A DNA stretch of 64,000 nt from an uncultured Lachnospiraceae bacterium (GCA_947367855.1 CANBFE010000005.1:1-64000), one strand, 5' to 3'. Counted from the stretch's first letter, positions 1-7,128 are shown. The notes: generated by a model from the sequence alone, not told the origin. Translations and numbers: made by a program.

Positions 1-370
1 AGTTTAACTATATTTCATTTACAATTATAGAGGGATTCAGGAGATTAGAAAATCCGCAGGAATATTTGGCGCTTACAATGTAAAAACGATAGCACCCTCT
101 CAAAAATTGTATCAATCTGGACACGCAATATGGTGGGGAGATATGCCGATGATCCTTTACAGCTTTTTGGACGATTACGATTTGTCCGGTAAGACAATCG
201 TTCCGTTTGTTACTAGCGGCGGCAGCGGATTTTCCGATACAATCAGCACAATCGAAAGCATGGAACCGGATGCAGAGGTTCTTGACGGGCTTTCTTTGGG
301 AAGCTCGCAGGCGGCAAATCCCAAAGACGCAGTGGCTGACTGGTTAAGCGGACTTGAACTTGCAGAGTAG
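1..370 (+). pseudogene. Flavodoxin remnant (C-terminal half)
   Basis: The last ~80 codons (from about 110) read as the C-terminal half of a flavodoxin: GHAIWWGDMPM is the loop after the third strand, followed by LSGKTIVPFVTSGGSGFSDT, a typical FMN-side loop, and a closing amphipathic helix. The frame is open back to a TAA at 5-7, but the residues before GHAIWW do not look like flavodoxin, and only a TTG at 107 could start this part. The FMN-phosphate loop is therefore missing. I infer a deletion scar and a dead gene. Flavodoxins are small FMN electron carriers. Neighbouring oxidoreductase genes are also broken, so a former redox cluster appears to be decaying here. The true 5' end may have been lost rather than lying outside the window. 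Confidence 0.7.
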
Positions 371-378
371 GGGTTACA

Positions 379-740
379 ATGAAACGATTGACAGTGCTTT
401 TGATAGCAGCTGTTCTGGTTCTTGGAATGTCGGTATGTGGCCGGAGCGGGCAGAAAGAAGATACTGTAAATGTGCAGAATACCGAAGGCGAGTCGGAAAA
501 CGTAACTGTTGCCGCTTCGCCGGAAGAAAACGAGGTAAGTATGATGGAGATTTCTAAAAGTTTTGTTTTGCCTCCAACGCTTTTGGGCTGTATAACGCGC
601 ATGGCAATGTGGGCGAGCAGGTGTGGGATTCTTATGGCGAATACCCTAAGACAGAAGAAACCGGTCCGACTGGCCCGGACAGCGGTACGTTGCGGGTATA
701 CAGGGGCGGCTGGAATGATTTTGCCGTGCAGAAAATGTAA
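379..740 (+). pseudogene. Lipoprotein leader joined to formylglycine-generating-enzyme (SUMF1) tail, frameshifted
   Basis: The ATG at 379 opens a lipoprotein-like leader: MKRL, a hydrophobic run, then MSVC as a weak lipobox, and an acidic Glu/Asn-rich linker. From about 575 the sequence makes sense only in another frame, where it reads NAFGLYNAHGNV, then WDSYGEYPKTEETGPTGP and LRVYRGGWNDFA, ending at a TAA at 738-740. This is the C-terminal signature of the FGE-sulfatase (SUMF1) family, usually GLYDMHGNVWEW followed by RVYRGGSW. Two tryptophans of the core motif are lost and the frame is shifted, so the gene is not functional. Family members oxidise target cysteines or bind ligands; no function should be assigned to this remnant. 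Confidence 0.7.
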
Positions 741-949
741 CTCCGGGTCAAATTTCTCTTGCGTGGATGCTTCACAAAGAGGATTGTATTGTACCATTTC
801 CGGGGATGCGGAGGGAAAAACGGGTCAAAGAGAACCTTAGCGCTGCTGATGTGGAATTGACAGAGGCAGAATATCAGCAGATCGAAACAACTTTGAAGTA
901 GATTGATATTTACGGCAGCCGAACGGACGAAGACATTGCAAAACTACAC
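737..949 (+). pseudogene. Aldo/keto reductase C-terminal remnant
   Basis: Directly abutting the SUMF1 remnant, one frame encodes VTPGQISLAWMLHKEDCIVPFPGM, then ENLSAADVELTEAEYQQIE. This is the C-terminal helix and NADP-binding end of an aldo/keto reductase (the usual form is QIALAWLL, then IVPIPGTRK, then ENLGAADVELT). An in-frame TAG at 899-901 is followed by more family-like sequence (IDIYGSRTDEDIAKL), so the reading frame also carries a nonsense mutation. The N-terminal two thirds are absent. It is a different copy from the reductase that begins at 1011. I infer that deletion fused two unrelated gene ends here. Confidence 0.75.
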
Positions 950-1010
950 CATATAGAGCAGGTCAACAATAGTAATATTACTGGCAAAGAAAGAAGGAGA
1001 GTATGATAGG

Positions 1011-1817
1011 ATGCAGTATACAAAACTTGGAATATCTGATCTGACCGTATCTCGTATTTGTATGGGATGCATGGGATTTGGCGAAGCAGGAAACGGGCAG
1101 CATACATGGACGGTTGATGAGGAACACTCCCGTCAGATCATTCGCCGGGGACTGGAATTGGGCGTGAACTTCTTTGATACGGCAATCGCTTACCAGAGTG
1201 GAACCAGCGAGCAGTATCTTGGCCGGGCGCTTTGGGATTGTGCAAAGCGGGAGGATGTTGTGGTTGCGACAAAATTCCTTCCCCGTACACAGGAAGAAAT
1301 CAAGGAGGGCGTAACCGGGCAGCAGCATATTGCGCGTATGATAGACAGAAGCCTCGCGAAGCTTGGTATGGACTATGTAGATTTATACATCTGCCACATG
1401 TGGGATTACGAAACGCCGCTTTATGATATTATGGAAGGCTTGAACAATGTGGTGAAGGCTGGAAAGGCACGCTATATTGGTATTTCTAACTGTTATGCTT
1501 ACCAGCTTGCAAAGGCAAACGCACTGGCAGAAAGGGAGGGTTTTGCAAAGTTCGTATCGGTACAGGGACATTATAACCTGATTTTCCGGGAGGAGGAACG
1601 GGAAATGGCAAAACTGTGCGCGGAGGATGATATTGCGATGACGCCATATAGCGCATTGGCAGGCGGCAGGCTTGCGAGACATTCTGGCGAAACTTCAAAG
1701 CGTATGCAGGAGGACAACTATGCAGAGATGAAATATGGTGCAACTGCGGGGCAGGATGGCGTAATTATTGACAGAGTAGCCAAACTGGCCGGGCAAAAAG
1801 GCGTTTCCATGACGGAA
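1011..1817 (+). pseudogene. Aldo/keto reductase, 5' part, interrupted by an integrative element
   Basis: Starts at ATG 1011 behind AAGGAGAG. The 269 codons encode the TIM-barrel part of an NADPH-dependent aldo/keto reductase: MQYTKLGISDLTVSRICMG start, the NFFDTAIAY catalytic Asp/Tyr segment, TKF (catalytic Lys) near residue 87, HMWD in place of the usual catalytic His loop, and GISN near residue 159. The frame runs GVSMTE and then enters foreign AT-rich DNA, where it stops after one more codon (TGG TAA). The missing C terminus continues exactly in frame at 7200-7430. Joining the two gives a protein of about 345 residues, normal for the family. The gene is inactive unless the element excises precisely. 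Confidence 0.92.
1808..1817 (+). repeat. Left target repeat of the element (attL core)
   Basis: CATGACGGAA at 1808-1817 is repeated exactly at 7190-7199. The two copies bracket the inserted DNA, and in the left copy they encode MTE of the interrupted reductase. Removing one copy plus the intervening DNA restores the reductase frame, as expected for strand exchange by a tyrosine recombinase at a short shared core. Confidence 0.85.
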
Positions 1818-1875
1818 TGGTAATTTATTATGAAACAGCATAAAATCAAGGTTTTTAAATTCGCAAAACGGCTAA

Positions 1876-1913
1876 ATTCGTATAATTTTGCTTGTATTCG
1901 TATAAAATTCGTA
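1876..1913 (+). repeat. Left-end ATTCGTATAA repeats (likely integrase arm sites)
   Basis: ATTCGTATAA occurs at 1876-1885 and 1896-1905, with a partial ATTCGTA at 1907-1913, just inside the left boundary. The same 10-mer is present twice in tandem at the right end (7107-7126). Repeats of this kind at both ends and near int are typical binding sites for the N-terminal arm-binding domain of Tn916-type integrases. They also overlap the probable int promoter region, so integrase may repress its own gene. Confidence 0.7.
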
Positions 1914-1921
1914 GTATACTA

Positions 1922-1940
1922 ATACCATAAATTATGGTAT
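1922..1940 (+). promoter_or_regulatory. Palindrome in int leader
   Basis: ATACCATAA-A-TTATGGTAT is a perfect inverted repeat with 9-bp arms and a single central base. It lies between the arm-site repeats and the int ribosome-binding site (GGAGGG at about 1943). It could be an operator or a leader hairpin controlling integrase translation; the sequence alone does not decide. Confidence 0.6.
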
Positions 1941-1955
1941 ATGGAGGGCTACGGA

Positions 1956-3173
1956 ATGGCAAACAAAGTAAAAAGAACTGGTACAAAATATCCGAATATC
2001 TATTTTAATGAAAGTACAAAGAAGTACGATATAAAGTACAATTATAAGGAATACTCTCCGCTTAAAGGTAAAAATGTATATAAAGCAAAATGGATTTATA
2101 ATTGTGCTACTATCACTGAAGCAAGAGCCGCTCTTGCTAATCTTCAGTCGGGCGGCTATAAAGAGGATGATAAAGACATAACATTAAATGGTGCTTTGGA
2201 ACTTTGGAAAATGCAGGCCATTCATAAAGGACTTAGTTCTCAAACCATTCTTAATACCGAGCAACAGTTAAAGGCTATTTCAAAGTTTTTACCGTCTGAT
2301 ACGAAATTAAAGAACATAACCGAACAAGTATATTATCAGCTTACATCAAGTCTTAAACAAGAATACAGTGGTGAGACGGTTCACTCTCTGGACGGAACTT
2401 TTAGAAAGTTAATGCACGTTGCATATAAACAAAAACTTATTACAGATAATTTCTTGCGTGAAATAGATAGACCGAATTTAATAACAAGTGAACCAAAAAC
2501 AATGAAATATGATGAATTTAAAAGGATTGATGAATACTTAGGAAGTATAACAAAAAAACATAAAGGTTATAACGCTTACCCGAAACTTCAATTCTTTTAT
2601 AATACCTTATATTTTACAGGTATGAGAATAGGCGAGTGTCTAGCAATTACATGGGAAGATTTTGAGGAATATAACTACTATCCAGAAAAAGACCGAACAA
2701 AAGAAAACTTCCGTCTGATAGGAACAAGCGCAACTGATAAAGACCATTTAATCGGTATGAGAGTAAATGTTAATAAAGCAATTCTGAATAGTGGAGAGAT
2801 AAAAGAACCTAAAAACAAGAAAAACAGAAATATCCCGATTCCCCCAGGACTTGAAATCATGTATTATCGGGAACATAACAAACATATAGCAAACGGTGGC
2901 AACGATACAGACAGGGTTTTCACTTATAGTCACACCTATTCACTCACCCGACTAAAGGACACATGCAAAGCATTAGGGCTTGATACAAGTTATAACTGTC
3001 ATACATTTAGGCATACCTATATAAGCAATCTAATAGCCAATAATATACCGCTACCAATAATCGAAAAGGTAAGTGGAGACACACAAGCAACCATATTCAG
3101 AAGATATAGCCATATGTTTGAAGGAGAAGAAAGGCTTGTCTTAAAAGCGATGGAAAATGTTATTGGTAAATAA
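1956..3173 (+). CDS. int: Tyrosine recombinase/integrase (Tn916 type)
   Basis: The 405-residue protein carries out integration and excision of the element. An earlier in-frame ATG exists at 1941, but GGAGGG lies seven bases before ATG 1956, so that start is preferred. The N terminus (about 1-75) is a basic, Tyr/Lys-rich arm-binding region, residues about 75-165 form the SAM-like core-binding domain, and the catalytic domain follows. Catalytic residues are visible: Arg in TGMRIGE (about 224), HTFRH (His about 349, Arg about 352), and the nucleophile Tyr in RRYSHM (about 384). Length and motifs fit Tn916-like integrases. It reads inward from the left end and is closed by a strong terminator. 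Codon use is AT-rich, unlike the surrounding host genes. Confidence 0.95.
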   Translation: MANKVKRTGTKYPNIYFNESTKKYDIKYNYKEYSPLKGKNVYKAKWIYNCATITEARAALANLQSGGYKEDDKDITLNGALELWKMQAIHKGLSSQTILNTEQQLKAISKFLPSDTKLKNITEQVYYQLTSSLKQEYSGETVHSLDGTFRKLMHVAYKQKLITDNFLREIDRPNLITSEPKTMKYDEFKRIDEYLGSITKKHKGYNAYPKLQFFYNTLYFTGMRIGECLAITWEDFEEYNYYPEKDRTKENFRLIGTSATDKDHLIGMRVNVNKAILNSGEIKEPKNKKNRNIPIPPGLEIMYYREHNKHIANGGNDTDRVFTYSHTYSLTRLKDTCKALGLDTSYNCHTFRHTYISNLIANNIPLPIIEKVSGDTQATIFRRYSHMFEGEERLVLKAMENVIGK

Positions 3174-3178
3174 TGGAT

Positions 3179-3226
3179 AAAGGCTTGCTATAGTTCAGAT
3201 GTTTTGTCTGCTGTGCAAGCCTTTTT
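3179..3226 (+). terminator. Rho-independent terminator after int
   Basis: AGGCTTGC (3181-3188) pairs with GCAAGCCT (3215-3222) and is followed by a run of T. It separates int from the convergent gene at 3244-3516. Confidence 0.8.
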
Positions 3227-3243
3227 TGATGTACAATTTTAGC

Positions 3244-3516
3244 CTAGTTTTTAGATAAAGCCTTAAACCATGCAAACATATCTTTCATGCCTTGTATGTA
3301 GGTTAATATCTCTTTTCTGGCTGATGTTGCATTAGCGGCTTCAAAATACCTTTCCAGCTTGTCGGCTTGTTCGTCTGGCAGTTCTTCACTTAATTCTTCA
3401 AAGATTGCCGATTCCTCCATTATCAGCTTTTTGTATGTTGGGTCTTTGTCATAAAGTTCCCCTAACCTTTCTATGATACAGGGATTTACCAGAGTTTCTA
3501 AGTTAAAATCTTCCAT
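3244..3516 (-). CDS. Small acidic protein of the mobile element, function unknown
   Basis: This 90-residue protein starts at 3516 behind an AGGAGAATG-type site. It is acidic and largely helical by composition (LEELS, LPDEQADKLERYFEAAN), with a C-terminal aromatic stretch (MKDMFAWFKALSKN). No catalytic motif or membrane segment is visible. It is transcribed away from the HTH gene at 3628, across a shared intergenic region with repeated TATAGATACAT boxes, which suggests the pair is co-regulated. Proteins of this size and character are common passengers of Firmicutes integrative elements, but I cannot name a function. Confidence 0.7.
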   Translation of the reverse strand: MEDFNLETLVNPCIIERLGELYDKDPTYKKLIMEESAIFEELSEELPDEQADKLERYFEAANATSARKEILTYIQGMKDMFAWFKALSKN

Positions 3517-3540
3517 TCACACATTCTCCTTTCATGCATA

Positions 3541-3577
3541 TATAGATACATCTTTCAGTATAGATACATTTGTATGT
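3541..3577. promoter_or_regulatory. Repeated boxes between divergent element genes
   Basis: TATAGATACAT occurs at 3541-3551 and 3559-3569 (period 18), followed by the inverted form ATGTATA at about 3573-3579. The region lies between the divergent genes at 3244-3516 and 3628-3834. A reasonable inference is that it is the operator of the HTH protein encoded at 3628. Confidence 0.55.
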
Positions 3578-3627
3578 ATATGCAAGTAAAACTTTGCACA
3601 TCATAATATTTTCAGAGAGGTGATGGC

Positions 3628-3834
3628 ATGGTTAGTTACAAGCCGCTCTGGGAGACCATGGAAAAGCAAGGGATTACTACCTATACACTTATAGAGAAGC
3701 ATGGACTTAATCCCAGAACAATCAATAATTTGAAGCATAACAGAGGAATTACTGTCTATACATTAGAGCGCCTATGTAGCATTTTAGATTGCAAACCAAA
3801 CGATATTCTGGAATTTGTACCAGATAAGCAGTAA
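3628..3834 (+). CDS. Small Cro/CI-type helix-turn-helix regulator
   Basis: This 68-residue protein is almost entirely one HTH domain. MVSYKPLWETMEKQGITTYTLIEKHG gives the first helices, LNPRTINNLKHNRGITVYTLERLC the turn and recognition helix, and LDCKPNDILEFV the closing helices. The pattern is that of the YozG/HTH-26 group, which are short DNA-binding regulators found on many Gram-positive mobile elements. It starts at ATG 3628 after AGAGAGGTGATGGC. It probably controls the shared intergenic region or int, and it could act as the recombination directionality factor, since no other candidate is evident. A terminator follows immediately. Confidence 0.85.
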   Translation: MVSYKPLWETMEKQGITTYTLIEKHGLNPRTINNLKHNRGITVYTLERLCSILDCKPNDILEFVPDKQ

Positions 3835-3835
3835 C

Positions 3836-3863
3836 AAGGACACTGACCGCAGTGTCCTTTTTT
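3836..3863 (+). terminator. Rho-independent terminator after HTH gene
   Basis: AAGGACACT (3836-3844) and AGTGTCCTT (3851-3859) form a 9-bp stem with a 6-base loop, followed by T residues. Confidence 0.88.
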
Positions 3864-3969
3864 GTTATGATTTTATAGTTTTAAAGATTTTTGCATGTTA
3901 TATTTGTGCAAAACATAGAAATGTTAAAAGGTTGTAATTATCCTGGATTTTATTTGGTAGAACCTATTT

Positions 3970-4005
3970 CTTGTGTTAAGATACATGTGTACTAAGGTAC
4001 ACAAG
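3970..4005 (+). promoter_or_regulatory. Promoter/operator of the replication genes
   Basis: Two nested inverted repeats lie here: CTTGTGT (3970-3976) with ACACAAG (3999-4005), and TGTGTAC-TAAG-GTACACA (3986-4003), an 18-base palindrome. A TTGTGT -35-like box at 3971 sits inside the repeat. Placed just upstream of a ribbon-helix-helix gene, this is where a CopG-like autorepressor would bind. Confidence 0.6.
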
Positions 4006-4054
4006 AACAAGCAAAATGTTATCCCACTTTCATAAAGAAAGGAAAATAGTATTT

Positions 4055-4654
4055 ATGGAAAAAAGAATCTCAGTGCGAGTTAATGAGGGTCAATATCGGA
4101 CTCTCAAAAATTTCGCAGCTTATTATAAGATGACAGATTCTGCCTACATGCGAAAATGCCTGTATATCTCTAATATCAGAGAAAGCCAGGAATTTTCAAT
4201 CATTAATGGAAAAATAACCGAAATAACTCCCGAAGAAGTCAAACAGGGAATATGTACATTGGACGAATATTATTATACAAAAGGACACAAAGCAGAAGCA
4301 GAAACTCACAAGAGATACATTGTAAGACATTTTAACACGGATGATGTAGTTGTTTATCTGGGAAATGGAATGAAAGTCTATATCAACGGTGAACAATATT
4401 ACTCGGCAAACAGTACTGATTTACAGGACAACGGATATTACTCCAATACAGAAAATTATTTTCTCGTCAATACAAACAAAGTAATTTATAATTCGGAAGG
4501 GCATATTGCAAATTGGAATGAAGCAGTTACCGAAATTCCATGTTGTGAGCAAGAATGGCATGAAGAACTTTATGATTACTTATCAAAATCTAATGGGGGT
4601 ACTACGACACCCCCATTAGAATCAATAATCAATAATCACACGGACAGGAGATAG
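4055..4654 (+). CDS. Ribbon-helix-helix protein upstream of rep
   Basis: The protein has 199 residues. The N terminus (MEKRISVRVNEGQYRTLKNFAAYYKMTDSAYMRKCLYI) fits an Arc/CopG ribbon-helix-helix fold: a beta strand with alternating charged residues, then two helices. The remaining ~150 residues are rich in Tyr, Asn and Glu (for example VVVYLGNGMKVYINGEQYYS) and are not recognised. An ATG at 4016 is in frame, but its sequence is unlike an RHH start and it lacks a good ribosome site; ATG 4055 is preferred. The gene ends four bases before the rep start. Its position matches copG before repB in pMV158-type plasmids, so copy control is the likely role, although CopG itself is only 45 residues. Its last codons contain the replication-origin hairpin. 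Confidence 0.75.
   Translation: MEKRISVRVNEGQYRTLKNFAAYYKMTDSAYMRKCLYISNIRESQEFSIINGKITEITPEEVKQGICTLDEYYYTKGHKAEAETHKRYIVRHFNTDDVVVYLGNGMKVYINGEQYYSANSTDLQDNGYYSNTENYFLVNTNKVIYNSEGHIANWNEAVTEIPCCEQEWHEELYDYLSKSNGGTTTPPLESIINNHTDRR
4589..4620 (+). other. Rolling-circle double-strand origin with pMV158-type nick site
   Basis: TCTAATGGGGGT (4589-4600) and ACCCCCATTAGA (4609-4620) form a perfect 12-bp stem. The loop presents TACTACGAC (4600-4608), the nick sequence known for the pMV158 plasmid family, where RepB cuts TACTACG/AC. The predicted nick is between 4606 and 4607. The hairpin lies inside the 3' end of the RHH gene and just before rep, which encodes a matching initiator. Confidence 0.88.
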
Positions 4655-4658
4655 TAAA

Positions 4659-5231
4659 GTGGCTACAAAGAGAAATACATATTATGCCACCATATGCTAT
4701 CCAGAAAGTGCAAAAGAAAACTGGATAGAAATATTAAAGGATTTACATGTCCAGGCATTAATTTCGCCTTTACATGATAAAGACATAGATGAAAGTGGAA
4801 ATTTTAAGAAACCACATCATCATGTCATTTTGATATTTGAATCCCTGAAATCTGAAAAGCAAGCACAAGAAATAGCACACCAATTTGGCGGTATACAAGT
4901 AATACCGATTTGCTGCTTAGGAGCGTATAGCCGCTACTTGTGCCACTTGGATGATACAGATAAGGCCCGATATAAAGAAGAAGACGTAATTGAAATAGGT
5001 GGCGCAAATTATAGAGAGTGTTGTAGGATAAACAACGAGAAGCAAGAAAAACATCTTATGGAGTTAACTCAAATGATTCTGGATAAACAGATAACATATT
5101 TCCATAAGGTTGCAGAAATAGTGATGCAGGAACATGAAGACTGGTTTAATACTTTAACAGCAAATGCGTTTTATATTAAGGCGGTTGTTATGTCGCTTGC
5201 TATACAAAATGATAGAAAGGAAAGAAAATGA
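4659..5231 (+). CDS. rep: Rolling-circle replication initiator, RepB/Rep_2 family
   Basis: This 190-residue HUH endonuclease nicks the plus origin to start rolling-circle replication. Key residues are visible and closely match pMV158 RepB: HDKD at 39-42 (metal and structural ligands), KPHHH at 51-55 giving the HUH pair His53/His55, and the catalytic Tyr about 93 in YSRYLCH. It starts at GTG 4659, eight bases after ACAGGAG. RepB has about 210 residues, and the shortening here is at the C terminus, where the hexamerisation domain would be, so oligomerisation may differ. The gene directly follows the RHH gene and its cognate TACTACGAC hairpin. On an integrated element its job is probably to maintain the excised circle, or to help transfer. 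Confidence 0.92.
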   Translation: MATKRNTYYATICYPESAKENWIEILKDLHVQALISPLHDKDIDESGNFKKPHHHVILIFESLKSEKQAQEIAHQFGGIQVIPICCLGAYSRYLCHLDDTDKARYKEEDVIEIGGANYRECCRINNEKQEKHLMELTQMILDKQITYFHKVAEIVMQEHEDWFNTLTANAFYIKAVVMSLAIQNDRKERK

Positions 5232-5470
5232 TAGCAACAATAAAGAATCTTGAAATCCGAGGAAAGGAGAAAAAGGTTTCCCAAAAGACTCATAGAGAAT
5301 ATCTTATTGTAAGAGTCGAAGATGAAACAGGAAAGCCGACAGAACTGTTAGACTGGAATGTTGAAAATCTGGAGAGATACAAACAAAGGTCTATTGCAGA
5401 CTTTGAATTGAATCTCGACATCGGGAAATATATAAATATCTCCGTGAAGGATTTCAAGATACATGAATGA
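5228..5470 (+). CDS. Small protein co-transcribed with rep, function unknown
   Basis: This 80-residue protein overlaps the rep stop by four bases (ATGA), a sign of translational coupling. It has a strand-rich start (MIATIKNLEIRGKEKKVSQKTHREYLIVRVEDETGKPTELLDWNVENLERYK) and ends ISVKDFKIHE. The layout suggests a small beta-barrel, perhaps a single-strand-binding or OB-like fold, but I see no diagnostic motif. A terminator follows at once, closing the RHH-rep-orf unit. The coupling points to a role in replication of the element. Confidence 0.75.
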   Translation: MIATIKNLEIRGKEKKVSQKTHREYLIVRVEDETGKPTELLDWNVENLERYKQRSIADFELNLDIGKYINISVKDFKIHE

Positions 5471-5497
5471 AAAGAGAGCCGAGGCTCTCTTTTTTTT
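5471..5497 (+). terminator. Rho-independent terminator of the replication operon
   Basis: AGAGAGCC (5473-5480) pairs with GGCTCTCT (5483-5490), followed by eight T residues. Confidence 0.9.
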
Positions 5498-5525
5498 CCA
5501 GGACAAATGCGGCGAAACAGGGGGT

Positions 5526-5700
5526 CAAGGGGTCTCCCCTTGCTCAATGTGGTTATGGGGATTCCCCACAACTGGCATTGAGTTGCCGAGTTTGGAACTC
5601 TGGCGGCACTGTGGCATAATGTAGATGTAAGAATCAGATTGAGTGTTAACGAATATCTGAGTCGATACATCGGAATGATGCCACTGTGCTGACAGGGTTG
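5526..5700 (+). other. Candidate transfer origin (oriT) region upstream of the MobV relaxase
   Basis: The 289 bases between the replication operon and the relaxase hold no gene but are rich in inverted repeats: CAAGGGG-TCT-CCCCTTG (5526-5542), TGGGGA-T-TCCCCA (about 5555-5567), and a longer imperfect hairpin around TTTGGAACTC (about 5580-5612) with GCCGAGTT opposite AACTCTGGC. oriT of MobV elements normally lies immediately upstream of mob and contains such hairpins. The exact nick site was not recognised. A single-strand origin could also be included. Confidence 0.6.
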
Positions 5701-5759
5701 CAGACTTGGCAATACTGCCACCAGTTGAGATTAATTTAGAAGAAAAGAGGTGATGAAGA

Positions 5760-6941
5760 ATGACGGTTACAATGAGCCATCACTGTGGAAGTCATAGCAG
5801 TGTCGGCGGTGCAATGGCAACCATGAAGCATAGTTTTAACAAAAACTTTCGGGCGAAGGAAGAACACATCTCTCCTGACCTATCTGACAGGAACATTGTC
5901 CTGCACCAGGAAGATTTGAGAAAGGCGTATGAAGCGGAGTTTGGTCAAGCTGTGAAAAACTACAATCAGAGTCAGGTTGATAAAGGACACCCAGAAAGAC
6001 AAATTGATGATTACCTGAAAAAAATCGGGGAAGACAAACAGAAGAATGTGCTGTATGAACATATCATCCAATTCGGAGACAGAAACAGTGTCGGAGTGAA
6101 CGGAAGTTCCAGTAACCACATTGAAGCTATGAAAGACTTTGTAAAAGGTTGGGATGATAGAAACCCGAACATGCACCTGGTCGGTGCTGTGATACACCGT
6201 GATGAGAAAGAGGGAACAGACCACTTGCATTTGATGTATTTCCCTGTCGCCCGTGACATGGAAAGAGGGTTGGAGGTTCAAAACGGTTATAAACAAGCCC
6301 TAAAACAAATGGGCTTTGAGACAAAGGCGAAGGAACGGACAGCACAAATGCAGTGGGAAAGAAGCGAGAAGCAAGAACTTGAACGGCTCGGAAGGGAACA
6401 CGGTTTAGAAATAGAGCATAAACACGGCAATAGAGAACATTTCCAGAAAGATGTGTACAAGGCTTTTGCTGAGAAAGAAGTTGCCGAGAAAGAATTGGAA
6501 AGTACCAGGAACAGTTTGCAGGACAACAAGCACGCCCTGGATTACATAAAGAAGGATTTGGCGGAAACAAGAGAAGAGATTGAACAAATAAAAGGCACGG
6601 TTCGAGAAATGCCGCAGATGCCGCAACCAGACGGCAAGGGATTCCACCGTGGATATTACACACCTGACTATGTTAAACACATCTGTAATGCTTACCGTTC
6701 TGATTGGCTTGAAGAGCGTCAGAAAGCTAACACACAAAAGGAACGGGCAGACAAGGCTGAACAGACGCTAAAAGCATATGGAGATGTTAAACCACACGAA
6801 TTACACAATCCTGAGTTTTTAAGGGATAGAGCCAGGGAAATTGACAAGCAGTATCAGCAGGCAGATAGACAGATAGAGGAGCAGGAACACGGTCACACCC
6901 GTACCCGTGCCCGTGATGAAATTGAGATTGGAGGTCGGTGA
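5760..6941 (+). CDS. mobV: MobV family relaxase (Mob/Pre)
   Basis: This 393-residue relaxase nicks oriT and stays bound to the transferred strand. ATG 5760 follows AAGAGGTGATGAAG. The N terminus contains NFRAKEEHISPDLSDRNIVL, matching the Mob/Pre opening. The metal-binding motif appears as HRDEKEGTDHLHLMYFPV at about 142-159, the HxDE plus HxH pattern of MobV. The C-terminal third is a long charged coiled coil (EKEVAEKELESTRNSLQ and onward), also typical. It is the last gene of the element and reads toward the right end. With no secretion genes nearby, it needs a co-resident conjugative element. Confidence 0.93.
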   Translation: MTVTMSHHCGSHSSVGGAMATMKHSFNKNFRAKEEHISPDLSDRNIVLHQEDLRKAYEAEFGQAVKNYNQSQVDKGHPERQIDDYLKKIGEDKQKNVLYEHIIQFGDRNSVGVNGSSSNHIEAMKDFVKGWDDRNPNMHLVGAVIHRDEKEGTDHLHLMYFPVARDMERGLEVQNGYKQALKQMGFETKAKERTAQMQWERSEKQELERLGREHGLEIEHKHGNREHFQKDVYKAFAEKEVAEKELESTRNSLQDNKHALDYIKKDLAETREEIEQIKGTVREMPQMPQPDGKGFHRGYYTPDYVKHICNAYRSDWLEERQKANTQKERADKAEQTLKAYGDVKPHELHNPEFLRDRAREIDKQYQQADRQIEEQEHGHTRTRARDEIEIGGR

Positions 6942-6969
6942 GTAGCGTGTCAAGAGAACCGTGGAATAA

Positions 6970-6996
6970 AATCAAGGAGTGCTTTTCTCCTTGATT
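6970..6996 (+). terminator. Hairpin after the relaxase gene
   Basis: AATCAAGGAG (6970-6979) and CTCCTTGATT (6987-6996) form a perfect 10-bp stem with a 7-base loop. The T-run is short, so it may act as an RNA-stabilising hairpin as well as a terminator. Confidence 0.65.
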
Positions 6997-7053
6997 CTTA
7001 TGCCGCGAAAGTCTCTTGATACAGCGGACAAATCCAGGAAAAAAATGGGTGTA

Positions 7054-7086
7054 GGGGTATTGAGAATGCACTTCTATCAATACCCC
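7054..7086 (+). repeat. Inverted repeat near right end
   Basis: GGGGTATTGA (7054-7063) and TCAATACCCC (7077-7086) form a perfect 10-bp stem with a 13-base loop, about 20 bases before the right-end arm repeats. It could be a terminator protecting the end from readthrough, or part of the recombination complex. Confidence 0.6.
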
Positions 7087-7106
7087 TTGATTATGCCTTT
7101 TAAAAT

Positions 7107-7126
7107 ATTCGTATAAATTCGTATAA
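7107..7126 (+). repeat. Right-end tandem ATTCGTATAA repeats
   Basis: Two exact ATTCGTATAA copies lie head to tail at 7107-7116 and 7117-7126. They match the left-end repeats at 1876 and 1896 and probably form the right set of integrase arm sites. Confidence 0.7.
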
Positions 7127-7128
7127 AA

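Noticed and set aside
3628..3834. Firm assignment of the HTH protein as excisionase
   Set aside because: It has the size but looks like a YozG-type regulator; there is no sequence evidence for the directionality role.
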